Shown: positions 41,034 to 50,535 of the stretch, in pieces | How positions within the stretch are numbered: the stretch's first letter is position 1 | Layout of the letters: each line of letters starts with the position of its first letter | Assembly: GCF_900095215.1 (NCBI RefSeq) | Contig: NZ_LT606949.1 | Location: 1,214,690-1,278,689, forward strand | DNA length: 64,000 nt | Direction of reading: 5' to 3' | Source of the DNA: Polynucleobacter necessarius | Lineage (GTDB): Bacteria > Pseudomonadota > Gammaproteobacteria > Burkholderiales > Burkholderiaceae | Program-made: the position numbers and the translations under genes | Notes under the pieces: generated by a model | The model's input: the letters and a program-made list of their open reading frames with translations, nothing else | Databases searched by the model: none | Told to the model about the DNA's origin: nothing

Positions 41034-41108
41034 AAAGTCGACAGGTATAGGTGAAATCAATGATTTTGATATTAATAGAATAAACTGCTCGTATAGATCT
41101 CAGTAAAT

Positions 41109-41873
41109 ATGAATTACAAGCCTACCGACACCCCAACCAGCCAATGCTCAGCATGTGTACTGGATCAGTTTTGCCTTCCAGTCGGCCTAAGCAGTAGTGA
41201 AGTATCAAAAATCGATAGTCTAGTCAAAGAACGCCTTCACCTACAGAAAGATGAAAATCTCTATCGCCATGGCGACCCCCTCAGCTACGTATACAGCGTT
41301 CGCTTTGGCACACGCAAAACAGAATTCAGTCTGCAGGATGGTCGCCAGCAAGTCATCGGCTTTCATCTGCCTGGAGAAATTTTGGGTCTGGATGGAATTG
41401 GTGAGGGTCATTATCAATCTGATGCGATTGTGCTAGAAGAGAGTGAAGTCTGCATCATTCGTTATGCAGCTTTTGAAGATTTAGCTCGTCAAATTCCAGT
41501 TCTGCAAAATCAGTTTCATAAAATCATGAGTCGTGAGTTGACTCAAGACCAACGTCATCTACTCTCTCTTGGCACCATGCGCGCAGAAGAACGATTGGCG
41601 GCATTTTTATTAAGCCTTTCCCAGCGCTTAGCTGCGCGCGGCTATCTCAATAATGAATTTGATTTACGCATGAGTCGCAATGACATTGGTAGCTATCTTG
41701 GCATTCAGATTGAAACCGTGAGTCGTATGCTGTCTCGCTTTGCCGAATCCGGCTTAATTCAGATTAAACAGCGTCATATCAAACTGATTGATATGAATGG
41801 GCTATATGAGCTAGCGGGCATTCCAAATACGGATCGCCACGGCTGTGTCAGCGCGGAAATCCCAATCAAGTAA
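41109..41873 (+). CDS. fnr: FNR-type oxygen-sensing transcription regulator
   Basis: A 254-residue Crp/Fnr regulator. The N-terminal CSACVLDQFC supplies cysteines 13, 16 and 22, and the fourth is C115 in EVCIIRY. The spacing C-x2-C-x5-C and the 93-residue distance to the last cysteine match the [4Fe-4S] ligands of Escherichia coli FNR. The cNMP-like barrel contains FHLPGEILGLDGIGEGHYQSD, and the helix-turn-helix is NDIGSYLGIQIETVSRMLSR near residues 193-212 with the E-x3-R FNR recognition pattern. Intact. It would activate micro-oxic genes such as cbb3 oxidase, but that target locus is destroyed here. Confidence 0.95.
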   Translation: MNYKPTDTPTSQCSACVLDQFCLPVGLSSSEVSKIDSLVKERLHLQKDENLYRHGDPLSYVYSVRFGTRKTEFSLQDGRQQVIGFHLPGEILGLDGIGEGHYQSDAIVLEESEVCIIRYAAFEDLARQIPVLQNQFHKIMSRELTQDQRHLLSLGTMRAEERLAAFLLSLSQRLAARGYLNNEFDLRMSRNDIGSYLGIQIETVSRMLSRFAESGLIQIKQRHIKLIDMNGLYELAGIPNTDRHGCVSAEIPIK

Positions 41874-41875
41874 GC

Positions 41876-42134
41876 TTAAAAGCCGCGATCGATTGCCTTA
41901 TTATCTGGCACCTCAATACCAGGCAATATATAGGCGGTAAGCGCACTTGAGACCGCGCAAAAAACCCAAATCGAAAAAAATCCAATGGTGTAAATTCCCT
42001 CATCTGAAATGTCAGGATGATGGCCAGAAAAATAGCAAATCTTGTGTATTTACCATGGTAAACAGCAGACCTTCCGCCATACCAGCCACCAAAAAGGATG
42101 GCCATAAAATCCAGATCAGTAGGCGGTACTTCAT
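41876..42134 (-). pseudogene. small membrane protein of the cbb3/Fix locus, frameshifted
   Basis: A roughly 85-residue two-span protein. The first part reads KYRLLIWILWPSFLVAGMAE and LLFTMVNTQDLLFF. An indel near 42020 then shifts the frame, and the continuation reads GHHPDISDEGIYTIGFFSIW, AVSSALTAYILPGIEV and DNKAIDRGF, ending TAA at 41876-41878. Its ATG overlaps the fixH stop (ATGA). I do not know a named family; conserved-looking text on both sides of the break argues that it was a real gene of the fix cluster. Confidence 0.7.
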
Positions 42135-42334
42135 TTTTGCGCCTGCGCGTCTTTAAGCTGCTCTACTTTCAAACCCTGCTTCACAACGCCATCACGCAAA
42201 GGTTTATCGGCATACATATTAATTGCTAAATAGATAGTAATGATGCAACCAATCATCGAAACCGCAGGACCGCTGATGAGCAACCATGGCCACAATTGTT
42301 TAAACCAAGGTTTAGTAGTTTGCTGTTCTGACAT
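42131..42334 (-). CDS. fixH: FixH/CcoH-like cbb3 oxidase assembly protein
   Basis: A 67-residue protein from ATG 42332-42334; GGAGAGG upstream decides this start over two ATGs slightly earlier. One membrane span (LWPWLLISGPAVSMIGCIIT) is followed by the family motif TIYLAINMYADKPL and a charged tail. FixH helps cbb3 oxidase assemble. It is shorter than many FixH proteins (around 150 residues), as is common in betaproteobacteria. The frame is intact although ccoG beside it is dead and ccoN/ccoO are absent from the window, so it is probably a functionless survivor. Confidence 0.75.
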   Translation of the reverse strand: MSEQQTTKPWFKQLWPWLLISGPAVSMIGCIITIYLAINMYADKPLRDGVVKQGLKVEQLKDAQAQK

Positions 42335-42359
42335 AGACATCCTCTCCATTGCTCTTAGC

Positions 42360-43834
42360 TTAACGGGGAATAATAAAAGTTGATTTCTCTTCGCGGGTTC
42401 TAATAATTTCTTTATCACCTACGACTTCTTGTGCTGTTACATCACAATGAATTGGGTAATTACCAGAATTAGTTTGGCCAATAGTAGTACTGACTTTGAT
42501 GGGCAACAATTGATTGCTTGCCGGTGCCACTTCAATTTCTTGGATTTCCTTGCCTTGCGAATTCAAAATTCTGAGATCATCCAGGCCCGTAGCCTTCACT
42601 CGCACCTTCATTGGATGCTCGGAGGCGTGCATAATTTGAATACGATAAATATTCTCAATGCGCACACCCTCAACCTCTCGAGCCAAAGCCCCACGATCCC
42701 GCATCACATCCACCCTTAATGGGTTGCGGGTCGCCAGGGAAACTAAAAAAAAGCGGAGGTGAGCACAGTAATAAAGGCCGTATAAATCAATACCCGCGGG
42801 CGCAAAATATGGCGGATAGCGCTTTGATTAGACTCTTTATTCTCAACTGCGCGCTCTGTCGTATAACGGATCAAGCCTTTCGGATAGTTGGCCTTCTCCA
42901 TTACCTGATTGCAAGCATCAATACATGCACCGCAACCGATGCACATATATTGCAGTCCATCCCGAATATCAATGCCGGTAGGACATACCTGGACGCAAAT
43001 ACCGCAATCTACACAGTCACCCAATCCCAAAGCATTATGGTCAGCAGACTTACTGCGACTACCTCTTGGCTCACCACGCACTTTGTCGTAAGTCACCAAG
43101 AAGGTGTCTTTATCCACCATCACACTTTGGAAACGCGCATAGGGGCACATGTACTTGCAAACTTGCTCACGCATAAAGCCAGCGTTACCCCATGTGGCGA
43201 ATCCATCAAAACACAACCAGAAGGTTTGCCATGGGCCGAGTGATAGGTGCAACAAAGACACGCCCAAAGTTTCAATCGGAGTAAAGTAACCAATAAAAGT
43301 AAAGCCCGTCCAGAAAGCGATTAATAGCCACAGAAAATGCTTTGTGATTTTTAAGCGCCGCTTGCGGAAACCCCATGGCCACTCTTCGCCATCGAAACGG
43401 ATTCGGGCGAAGCGATCGCCTCCCACCTTACGCTAGATCCACATAAAGATCTCGGTATACACCGTTTGTGGGCACGCATAGCCGCAGAAAAGACGCCCAG
43501 CAACAGCCGTAAATAGAAATAACGCTAGCGCGGAAAGAATGAGTAAAAGCGTAAGGTAGATCACGTCCTGCGGCCAAAACACAAGACCAAAGATATAAAA
43601 CTTACGCTGAATTAAATCGAAGAGTACTGCTCGACGGTCATTCCAACTCAACCATGGCAAACCATAAAACAATAATTGGGTTGCAAAGACAAGTATGAAG
43701 CGCCAGCGGGCAAAAAAGCCCGACACTGAACGCGGGTAAATCTTTCGCCGGACCTCGTAAAGAGACTCCTCAATAACTTCTATCGGAACGGGTTTTCCAC
43801 CCGGCGAATTATCTGACACTAATATATCTGACAC
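42360..43834 (-). pseudogene. ccoG: cytochrome c oxidase accessory protein CcoG (RdxA/FixG), broken
   Basis: CcoG is a membrane iron-sulfur protein that reduces copper for cbb3 assembly. The frame starts at a GTG inside a 15-bp tandem repeat. It passes GRLFCGYACPQTVYTEIFMW, hits TAG (43433-43435, most simply GAG to TAG), and continues in frame through WGNAGFMREQVCKYMCPYAR. The two 4Fe-4S motifs follow as CVDCGICVQVCPTGID and CIGCGACIDACNQVM. An eight-T run near 42745 is one T short, shifting the C-terminal immunoglobulin-like part (VDVMRDRGALAREVEGVRIE) to another frame, ending at 42360. Two lesions. Confidence 0.93.
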
Positions 43835-43839
43835 TAATA
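43810..43839. repeat. 15-bp perfect tandem duplication over the ccoG start
   Basis: TATCTGACACTAATA occurs twice back to back (43810-43824 and 43825-43839). On the coding strand it contains GTGTCAGAT, so the GTG start codon and the first codons of ccoG are duplicated in frame. This looks like a slippage event and would add five residues if the upstream GTG is used. Confidence 0.9.
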
Positions 43840-43846
43840 ACTTTAC

Positions 43847-44515
43847 TTACTTAGCTGCTGCTGGCTGTTTATTGTTGGATAAACCCCAAACATAAGCAGT
43901 CAGTAACTGAATCTTCTCAGGGCTCAGGACTTTATCTTGCGAAGGCATTTGTGCCATGCGACCTTTGGTAATGGTCTCAACAATGGTTGCCTCTGAACCA
44001 CCATATAACCAAGATTTGTCGGTTCAATTCGGAGCGCCCAATGCGATATTGCCTTGGCCATCAGGACCATGACATGCAGCGCAATTGGCTTTAAACACGT
44101 CAGCGCCACGAGCCGCTTTCAAATCATCAGCAGGTAAACCCGAGAGGCTACGAACATAATTCGCCACATCGAGAATTTGCTTGCTATCCAATTGTGGGAA
44201 TGGAGGCATTACACCAGCACGGCCATTAGTAATAGACGCTTTGATATTTTCAGGTGAGCCACCGTAGAGCCAATCACCATCAGTCAAATTCGGAAAGCCT
44301 TTAGAACCACCTGCATCTGAACCATGGCACTGTGCGCAGGAATTCAAGAATAAGCGTTGACCCATTTCACGCGCCTTTGGATCGGCGGCTACTTGCTCAA
44401 CGTCCATCTTTACATATTTAGCGTAGACAGGCTTCAATTCATCATTAGCGCTAGTCATGAACTGCATTAAGGCGCCAGCCTGTTCATGGGCCTTACTAGC
44501 CCCCTGGTAATTGCC
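43847..44515 (-). pseudogene. ccoP: cbb3 oxidase subunit III (CcoP), 5'-truncated with an in-frame TGA
   Basis: CcoP is a membrane-anchored diheme cytochrome c. Both heme sites are present: CAQCHGSDAGGSKGFPNLT and CAACHGPDGQGNIALGAPN. Between the second site and the end a TGA (44024-44026) interrupts APN/TDKSWLYGGSEAT. The frame then continues to WGLSNNKQPAAAK and TAA at 43847-43849. The N-terminal membrane anchor of roughly 100 residues is gone. Upstream of about 44515 the DNA is an unrelated Bug gene on the opposite strand, so ccoP was cut by a deletion that probably also removed ccoN, ccoO and ccoQ. Confidence 0.9.
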
Positions 44516-45155
44516 GATAAGTACCCATCCAAACCTATCAAAGCGATTGTTCCATTTGCCCCTGGTAGCGCCACAGACCAAATTGGGAGAGCCTGTGCCG
44601 CCAAGATAGCTGAATCCTTAGGTCAGCCAGTAGTCATTGAAAATAGACCAGGCGCTAATGGTTTGATCGGTGCAGACCTAGCGGCGAAATCCCCAGCCGA
44701 TGGCTACACCTTACTTTTTGGAACAAACAGCACCAATGCGGCATTAAAAAGCTTGGTAAAGAATCTTCCATACAACCAAGATACCGCATTCACGCCTATC
44801 GGCTACTTTGGATCGGTACCACTCATTGTCGCCATCAATAATGATGTGCCCGCAACATCACTAAACGGTTTTGTTGCTCTTGCAAAAGCAGATCCTGGAA
44901 AAATGACTTTTGCTTACGCCAGCACATCACAACGCGTTTCCTCTGAAATGCTGGCAAATGCTGCCGGCATCAAAATGACTGGGGTTTCTTACAAGAGCAG
45001 GCCAAATGCAATGACTGATTTAATTGGCGGTCAAGTCAATATGTTTACTGCCGCCTTTGCCGTGACCTTACCTCAAGTTCGGGCTGGAAAAATTCGAGGG
45101 CTTACAGTGACTTCGCTTAAACGCTCCACCGCCATTCCTGCATTACCAACTGCAA
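44500..45155 (+). pseudogene. Bug/TctC-family substrate-binding protein, truncated at both ends
   Basis: The mature N-terminus ADKYPSKPIKAIVPFAPGSA is present but its signal peptide is missing, replaced by ccoP antisense sequence. The core is clean: VVIENRPGANGLIGADLAAK, SPADGYTLLFGTNSTNAALK and GVSYKSRPNAMTDLIGGQ. After TSLKRSTAIPALPT (about 45150) the text no longer matches a Bug protein; the remaining DNA is the antisense of an AtuA-type gene. About 60-70 C-terminal residues are lost. Both ends are deletion joints. Confidence 0.88.
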
Positions 45156-46630
45156 TAGCGAAAAATCCTCCGGACGATAAACAATCACGCTGATATTAGA
45201 TCGATTAGCTTTATCACCGGTTCTAGCATGAGCAATCTTGTAGAGAGGTATGGTTTTTGACATTCCGTCTTCAGCCCCCAAAGAACTCATAAGATGCATG
45301 AACCAATTCTCGCGGGACAAAGCAAACCAAGGTATTCAAACGGGGTTTGAGACTTGTGCGCACCCCACCACCACCTGCCGGACCACAGGTATATAGCGCG
45401 GTTACCTCTCGAAAAACCCTCAAAGCCTGATTCCGATCGTTATGAGCGGCTGCCACGCGAAGACGAATATCTGCAAAATTTTCATTGGATTTAAGTTAAG
45501 GACTATCGCCTGAATCACTGGCAAAAACACTGGATGAACCAATAAAATCGATTCTTAAGTCCAAGCCTTCTAAACGCTATCGAATAATATTAGCAGCCAA
45601 TTGCACACGTTGATAAGCATTAAATCCAGCATAAGCAATTTCCGCTTCCGCAAACCAACCTCCATGAATACATAAGTTGGCTTTTAAAGTAGCAGGTCTT
45701 GGATGCCCCTGAATACCATTCACCAAAACTCTATCCCCGCCTAAATCCTGAATCTGCGCGTGAGTAATGTCAGCAACAACGTCTGGAGTTAAATACTCCG
45801 CCGGATTATGAAGTTCGTATAAGAGTTGCTCTGTTACCGTCATGCGGTTAACAAACCCACCTGTCAACGGAGGTTTAGTGACACAAATTGTTCCGTACGT
45901 ATCAAACTCCACAATCGGAAAGCCAATCCTGGCCAGTCCAGGAACATGTTTCACTCCGGGATCCGAAAAATAACCTCCCGTAACTTGAGCGCCACACTCC
46001 AAAAGGTGTCCTGCCATAGTGGCTGCCCCCAAGAAGCCCCAGTCGCTACAGTCTTTTTTAAAGTGCGCCATTAAAGGGCCGACCGTTAACGATGGATCTG
46101 AGACGCGACCTGTCACCACAACTTGCGCCCCGGCTATTAAAGCGTCAGTAATTGCTTTCGCACCAAAATAAATATTTGCACGAACTAATGTATTTTTCGT
46201 AAGTATTTTTTGATCTGCTGGAGAGAGCCAATTTCCTATCGCGGAACGGAACTCTACCGCAGAAATATCATCACCTTTAACAATTGCGATCCGAATATCC
46301 GGTAAACCTTGTTGTTTGGCAATAGAGGCAATTAGTTTTGCTGCACCTTCTGGATTGGCTGCTCCAAAATTTCCAACGATGGGTATTCCACCGTTGACAC
46401 AATCCGCTAAAACAGGCCCTAACATTTCCGCCAGTAAAGGCTCATAGCCCAGTTCAGAGTTCTGATGACGCTCCAATGGCGCTAGTGCTAAAGTTCGCTC
46501 AGCAAGGCTTTCAAAAATAAGGCAGCCTGGCCCCACCCTGGCTTAAAAACTCATCAACTAGCGGTCTCGCAACATTAGTTCGGTCCCCGGAGAATCCGAC
46601 AGCACAAGCAATATGGTAGGTATCAGTCAC
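45156..46630 (-). pseudogene. acyclic terpene utilization AtuA family (DUF1446) protein, broken
   Basis: The start at GTG 46628-46630 reads DTYHIACAVGFSGDRTNVAR, then shifts one base near 46540. It continues GCLIFESLAERTLALAPLER, GIPIVGNFGAANPEGAAKLI and GGDRVLVNGIQGHPRPATLK. Beyond 45577 the C-terminal domain is broken by at least one stop and frame changes (fragments RVAAAHNDRNQALRVFREVT and PAGGGGVRTSLKPRLNT). Its last part, HARTGDKANRSNISVIVYRP, fits the ferredoxin-like AtuA tail and ends abruptly at the joint near 45155. The family is linked to terpenoid or branched-acid degradation; the exact role here is unknown. Confidence 0.85.
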
Positions 46631-46643
46631 TTTTATGATGGAT

Positions 46644-47399
46644 TTATTGCTGGCTACGATTTGGAGAATATTGAAAGCCGTTAGAGCGGTAAGTTAATAC
46701 CAAGGTATCTCGATACCCATAATTTTCCAAAGGCTGAATAGGTGTTGACTCATGGATCATGCGTTGATCATTCATCAGCAATAAAGACCAAGGTTGAGTG
46801 AGCGTAAAGCGTAGTCCTGCAGAGCCAGTTGTATCAAAGATGCTGGTCTCCCCACCTTTGATACCAACGCGGTCTAGAAGAAAGACCGCCACAAAATCCA
46901 CACCATCCCGATGCGCGCCCTCAGGTGTTGGACGCCCAATACCATCGGCTGTATCAATGCGACACTGATGCGCCTCAACAAACCACGTATTGACAGACTG
47001 AAGACCATTTAAAAAATGGGCAAGTCCCAGCAATACTGATTGCCAAGCAGGGTTATTCAATAACTCGACTTGGACTGGCTAAAACCAACGCTCGATTCCA
47101 CCATGCAGCGCGTTGCAATCTAGTAATTGCCAATGCGCGCGATGCGGAACCAAGTTAAGGTGATCACCTCGAATCTCGTAACTGGCGTGACGACGGAAAC
47201 GATAGCGGCCACCATCCTTGAAATAAGGATCGCGCGGCAGACTCTCCCAATAGCTTGCGAGCTCTCGAAGATCATTTAGATCTAAATGACTAAATTGCGC
47301 AACAGTCTCCGCGGATACGACTGCGAAACCATCATTGCGCAAAGCTTGATCAATCTGTTTTAAAGGGGTCAGTGGAGGCGCAAGGCCATCAATCGTCAT
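46644..47399 (-). pseudogene. 2OG-Fe dioxygenase family protein, in-frame TAG
   Basis: A member of the bacterial 2OG-Fe dioxygenase family that hydroxylates free amino acids in known cases. One frame covers 47399 to 46644 with a single TAG at 47079-47081 (GGIERWF/PVQVELLNNP), most simply CAG to TAG. Iron ligands are in GAHRDGVDFVAVFLLDR (HxD) and the distal histidine in NDQRMIHESTPIQPL. The N-terminal part has RYRFRRHASYEIRGDHL. No other lesion. The truncated product would lack the whole active site. Confidence 0.85.
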
Positions 47400-47434
47400 G
47401 GGTTTATTTTATTAGGTCAAGCAGCCAGAATGGG

Positions 47435-48400
47435 TTAATCCAGTTGCGCGCTAGATGCCTTGACAATTTTTGCCCACTTGGCTAACTCGTCTTTCAGAAA
47501 AACACTTAACTTCGTAGTGGGTACTGGACTTAAATCCAAACCCTGCGCAATCAACTTTTCACGCACCTCTGGTTTAGCCATCGTTTTATCCATTGCCGCC
47601 TGCACTTTCTTAACCACATCCGCATTCACGCCAATCGGCGCAAATATTGCCACCCAAACCTCTCCTACGCAATCCGGATAGGTTTCTGCAATGGTCGGTA
47701 TTTAAGGAGCGGCACTAGAGCGCTTGGCGGAGCTGATAGCGATTGCCTGGAGTTTACCCGCTTTGATGCAATTTAATGCAGATGGCAAACTTGCAAATGC
47801 CCATGGTACTTGCCCACCCAACACATCATTGATCGCTGGAGCCACGCCGTTGTAGGGAATATGTTGCATCTCTATGCCAGCACTGACATTGAGCATGGCG
47901 CCCAATAAATGACTAATCGTGCCATTGCCCGCAGAGGCGTATGAGAGCTCGCCCGGTTTTTTCTTGGCGGCGGCTACAACATCGGCCAAGGTTTTATAAG
48001 GCGAACCTGGAGGTGATGCCAAAACATAGGGTGTGGCATCAACATAATACAGCGGCACAAAATCATTAACGGGATCAAAGCCAGGGGTTTTATATAAAGA
48101 AGGGTTAATAGCTTGCGCGCTGTTAATGGTAAGCAGTAAGGTGTAGCCATCCTTAGAAGAGCGTGCCACACTTTGCGTGCCAATATTTCCACCAGCGCCG
48201 GGCCTATTCTCAACCACGATTGCAGTGCCAATCGCTTCTCAAAATGCAGGCGTAATTAAACGCGCAACAATGTCCTTTGTTCCGCCAGCAGCCTGAGGAA
48301 CAATCATTGATATTGGCTTATTTGGATAGCCTTGCGCGCACACCCCAAAGGAAGCAACGATACCCAATCCCAATAAATACTTCTGAATTTTTTTATACAT
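47435..48400 (-). pseudogene. Bug/TctC-family substrate-binding protein, two in-frame stops
   Basis: One frame from ATG 48398-48400 to 47435. The signal peptide ends VASFGVCAQ, and the receptor begins YPNKPISMIVPQAAGGTKDI. TGA (about 48238-48240) follows TPAF, probably from TGG. After AIVVENRPGAGGNIGTQSVA and SKDGYTLLLTINSAQAIN a TAA (47702-47704) splits SSAAP/IPTIAETYPD. The end LAKWAKIVKASSAQLD is natural. Substitutions only, no indels, as in the Bug gene at 22952. Confidence 0.9.
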
Positions 48401-48409
48401 GATTCCCCC

Positions 48410-49655
48410 TTAATGGACCAAGTTCAAGCGGCCGCGAACTTCACCCATATGCCCCTTAAGGTCATAAAGCTCTTTGGCATCTAACATAGCGACCTTGATA
48501 TTGTTAACGCGTCTTTCTATAACCTCCAGACCCTTAAAGTTCTTTTCTTGCAGATCTGGATTTTGAGCATTTCTCTCGATCACTTTCAGTTCTTCGTACA
48601 CCTGAGCCAGCTTTAAGCGCAATAAAAAATTCTTCGCCGCCGGAATATAAGCGAATAAGGGAATCAAAATCACTAAAAATGGAATAACAATCTTGACAAA
48701 GCGCCCCCCATACGGCAGTCCAAAATGGCAAATGTCGATGCAAGAATGAGGGGCCATCTTTTAAATCAATCTCAGCATCGACATACAGCGGAAAATCCAA
48801 TCCAGCGCTTGATGGAAATTCACCCACTTTTTGCAAGAGTGAATAGGATTTCCAAATATCGTATGAAGCGCAAAGCAGGAGGGAAACTAACGCTGGGTTA
48901 ACATTTTCATGCGCAACCAAAGTGGCCGTTGCAGCCATAACCTGTATATCTTGACGGGGTTGGTCATACTGAATGCTCAATAAACCTCTTGGTACAGTGA
49001 CCTTGGATCAATAAGGCCAATTACGAGTGTAGGCATCTGCCTGATCAAAACCCATCAAACGGATGCCTGGAACAGAGTAAAACTTTCTTAGAATTGGCGT
49101 CTCTGCCGCAGCCACAACAAATACTGCATCTAACTCACCACTTCTCAATTGAACAATCGCATCATCCGGCTTAAGCTTCTGCGCGCCAATTTCTTTATCA
49201 GTGATGCCACTGGCCTGAAGCAAATCTTTGACGAGTGCCAGTGTGCCGCTTCCATCGTTGCCAATCGAAACGTTTTTCCCTTTTAACTGACTTAATAGTT
49301 TGAGTTGACCACCATCACCTTTGAAGGCATCTTCGCGATACCAAACCCAATTAGTAACTCCTCCCTGCACCATCCCAAAATCAACACCCGATTTCGGATC
49401 ATTTAAGAGCGCCAAATTATCCAGGGTACCGCCAGTAGAGCGCACCTTGAGGTCCACGCCGTCTTTAGCTAATTCGGCTTTCAGACGTTCTCCAAATTGG
49501 TAATACAAGCCAGTTGGCAAGCCGGTAGCCATTTCAGTTGATTTTGGTGGTGGGGGTATCAGAATCCACAGCACTCCAAAAAGGATGATTAGCAGCATGA
49601 AAAAGACTGCCACTATAGCCATAGGGTTGTAAATTTGTCTTTTAATGAAATTCAT
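48410..49655 (-). pseudogene. TAXI-family TRAP transporter solute-binding protein (membrane-anchored), broken
   Basis: The first piece from ATG 49653-49655 has an N-terminal anchor (MAIVAVFFMLLIILFGVLWI) and receptor text TGLPTGLYYQFGERLKAELA. KGKNVSIGNDGSGTLALVKD follows, ending TRNWPY. TGA at 49008-49010 interrupts, then the same frame continues VTVPRGLLSIQYDQPRQDIQ. A G-run near 48705 shifts the frame into RFVKIVIPFLVILIPLFAYI and the C-terminal coiled region, ending at 48410. One stop and one indel. This long TAXI type with a C-terminal membrane span is separate from the one at 31616. It lies directly upstream of a dead Bug receptor. Confidence 0.88.
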
Positions 49656-49770
49656 TTCAGTCTCTTTTGTTTTTTGCATTATGCCCAGAGCATGGCATTA
49701 GGAAAAGGTTTCAAAAGCGACTGCCCAAATCAAGATAAGATGATGCTGTTTAGAAGCCCTAAATACCATC

Positions 49771-50532
49771 ATGAATTTAGCAAAAACCAAGGTAGCCCTA
49801 GTCACTGGCGCGGGAACTGGGATTGGAAAAGCAGCCGCTAAGGCCCTTCTCAAAGGGGGCTATCCAGTAGTCTTCACAGGACGTAGTTTGGAGAAATTGG
49901 AGAGGGCTATAGCTGATATTGGCGGGGATCAAAGCAACTGCCTTGCCGTCTCCTGCGACGTGGGCAAACCTGATGAAGTCAAAAAACTATTTCAATAACT
50001 GAAAAATCGATTCGGGCGCATTGACGTTCTATTTAATAACGCCGGTATGGGTGCCCCCGCTATCCCGATGGAATATCTCACATACGAACAATGGATGAAT
50101 GTAGTGAATGCGAATCTTTGCGGAGCATTCTTATGTTCTCAAGAAGCGATCCGCATGATGAAAGCGCAATCTCCCCAGGGCGGCAGAATTATTAACAATG
50201 GATCTATTTCCGCTCATTCGCCAAGACCCATGTCCGCACCCTATACCGCGACAAAACATGCTATGAGCGGCTTAACGAAAACAATCGTCTTGGACGGTCG
50301 GCCCTTTAATATCGCCTGCGGTCAAATCGATATTGGCAATGCCGCCACTGAAATGACCGAGCGCATGGCCGCCGGAATTATGCAGGCGGATCAATCCATC
50401 AAAGTAGAACCGCGCATGGATGTAGATCACGTTGGCGAAGCGGTACTTCATATGGCTCAATTGCCACTAGAAAACAATATTCTCTCCATGACCATTATGG
50501 CTACCAACATACCTTATGTTGGTAGGGGCTAA
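49771..50532 (+). pseudogene. short-chain dehydrogenase/reductase, in-frame TAA
   Basis: A classical SDR of about 253 residues in one frame. The cofactor motif is TGAGTGIGKAAAKALLKGG, then [10 protein letters not shown], and the catalytic Ser/Tyr/Lys lie in [20 protein letters not shown] and TKHAMSG (YxxxK). TAA at 49996-49998 splits [16 protein letters not shown], most simply CAA to TAA. Everything else is clean, so this is a recent nonsense mutation. Its stop lies four bases from the convergent ccmI stop. Confidence 0.87.
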
Positions 50533-50535
50533 GTC

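Noticed and set aside
41050..41080. FNR-box-like sequence between the TauE/SafE-like gene and fnr
   Set aside because: The half-sites ATCAA and TTGAT are in the wrong order and spacing (ATCAA-N5-TTGAT) for an FNR site.
44480..45180. Insertion sequence or phage causing the ccoP and AtuA joints
   Set aside because: No transposase, inverted repeat or target duplication is visible; simple deletions explain both joints.
14058..49010. Reassignment of UGA (or another stop) to an amino acid, given the many in-frame stops
   Set aside because: TAA and TAG are equally frequent inside dead genes, inferred ancestral residues at TGA differ, and intact genes such as crcB's neighbour genes, tyrA and ccm genes use TGA as a normal stop.
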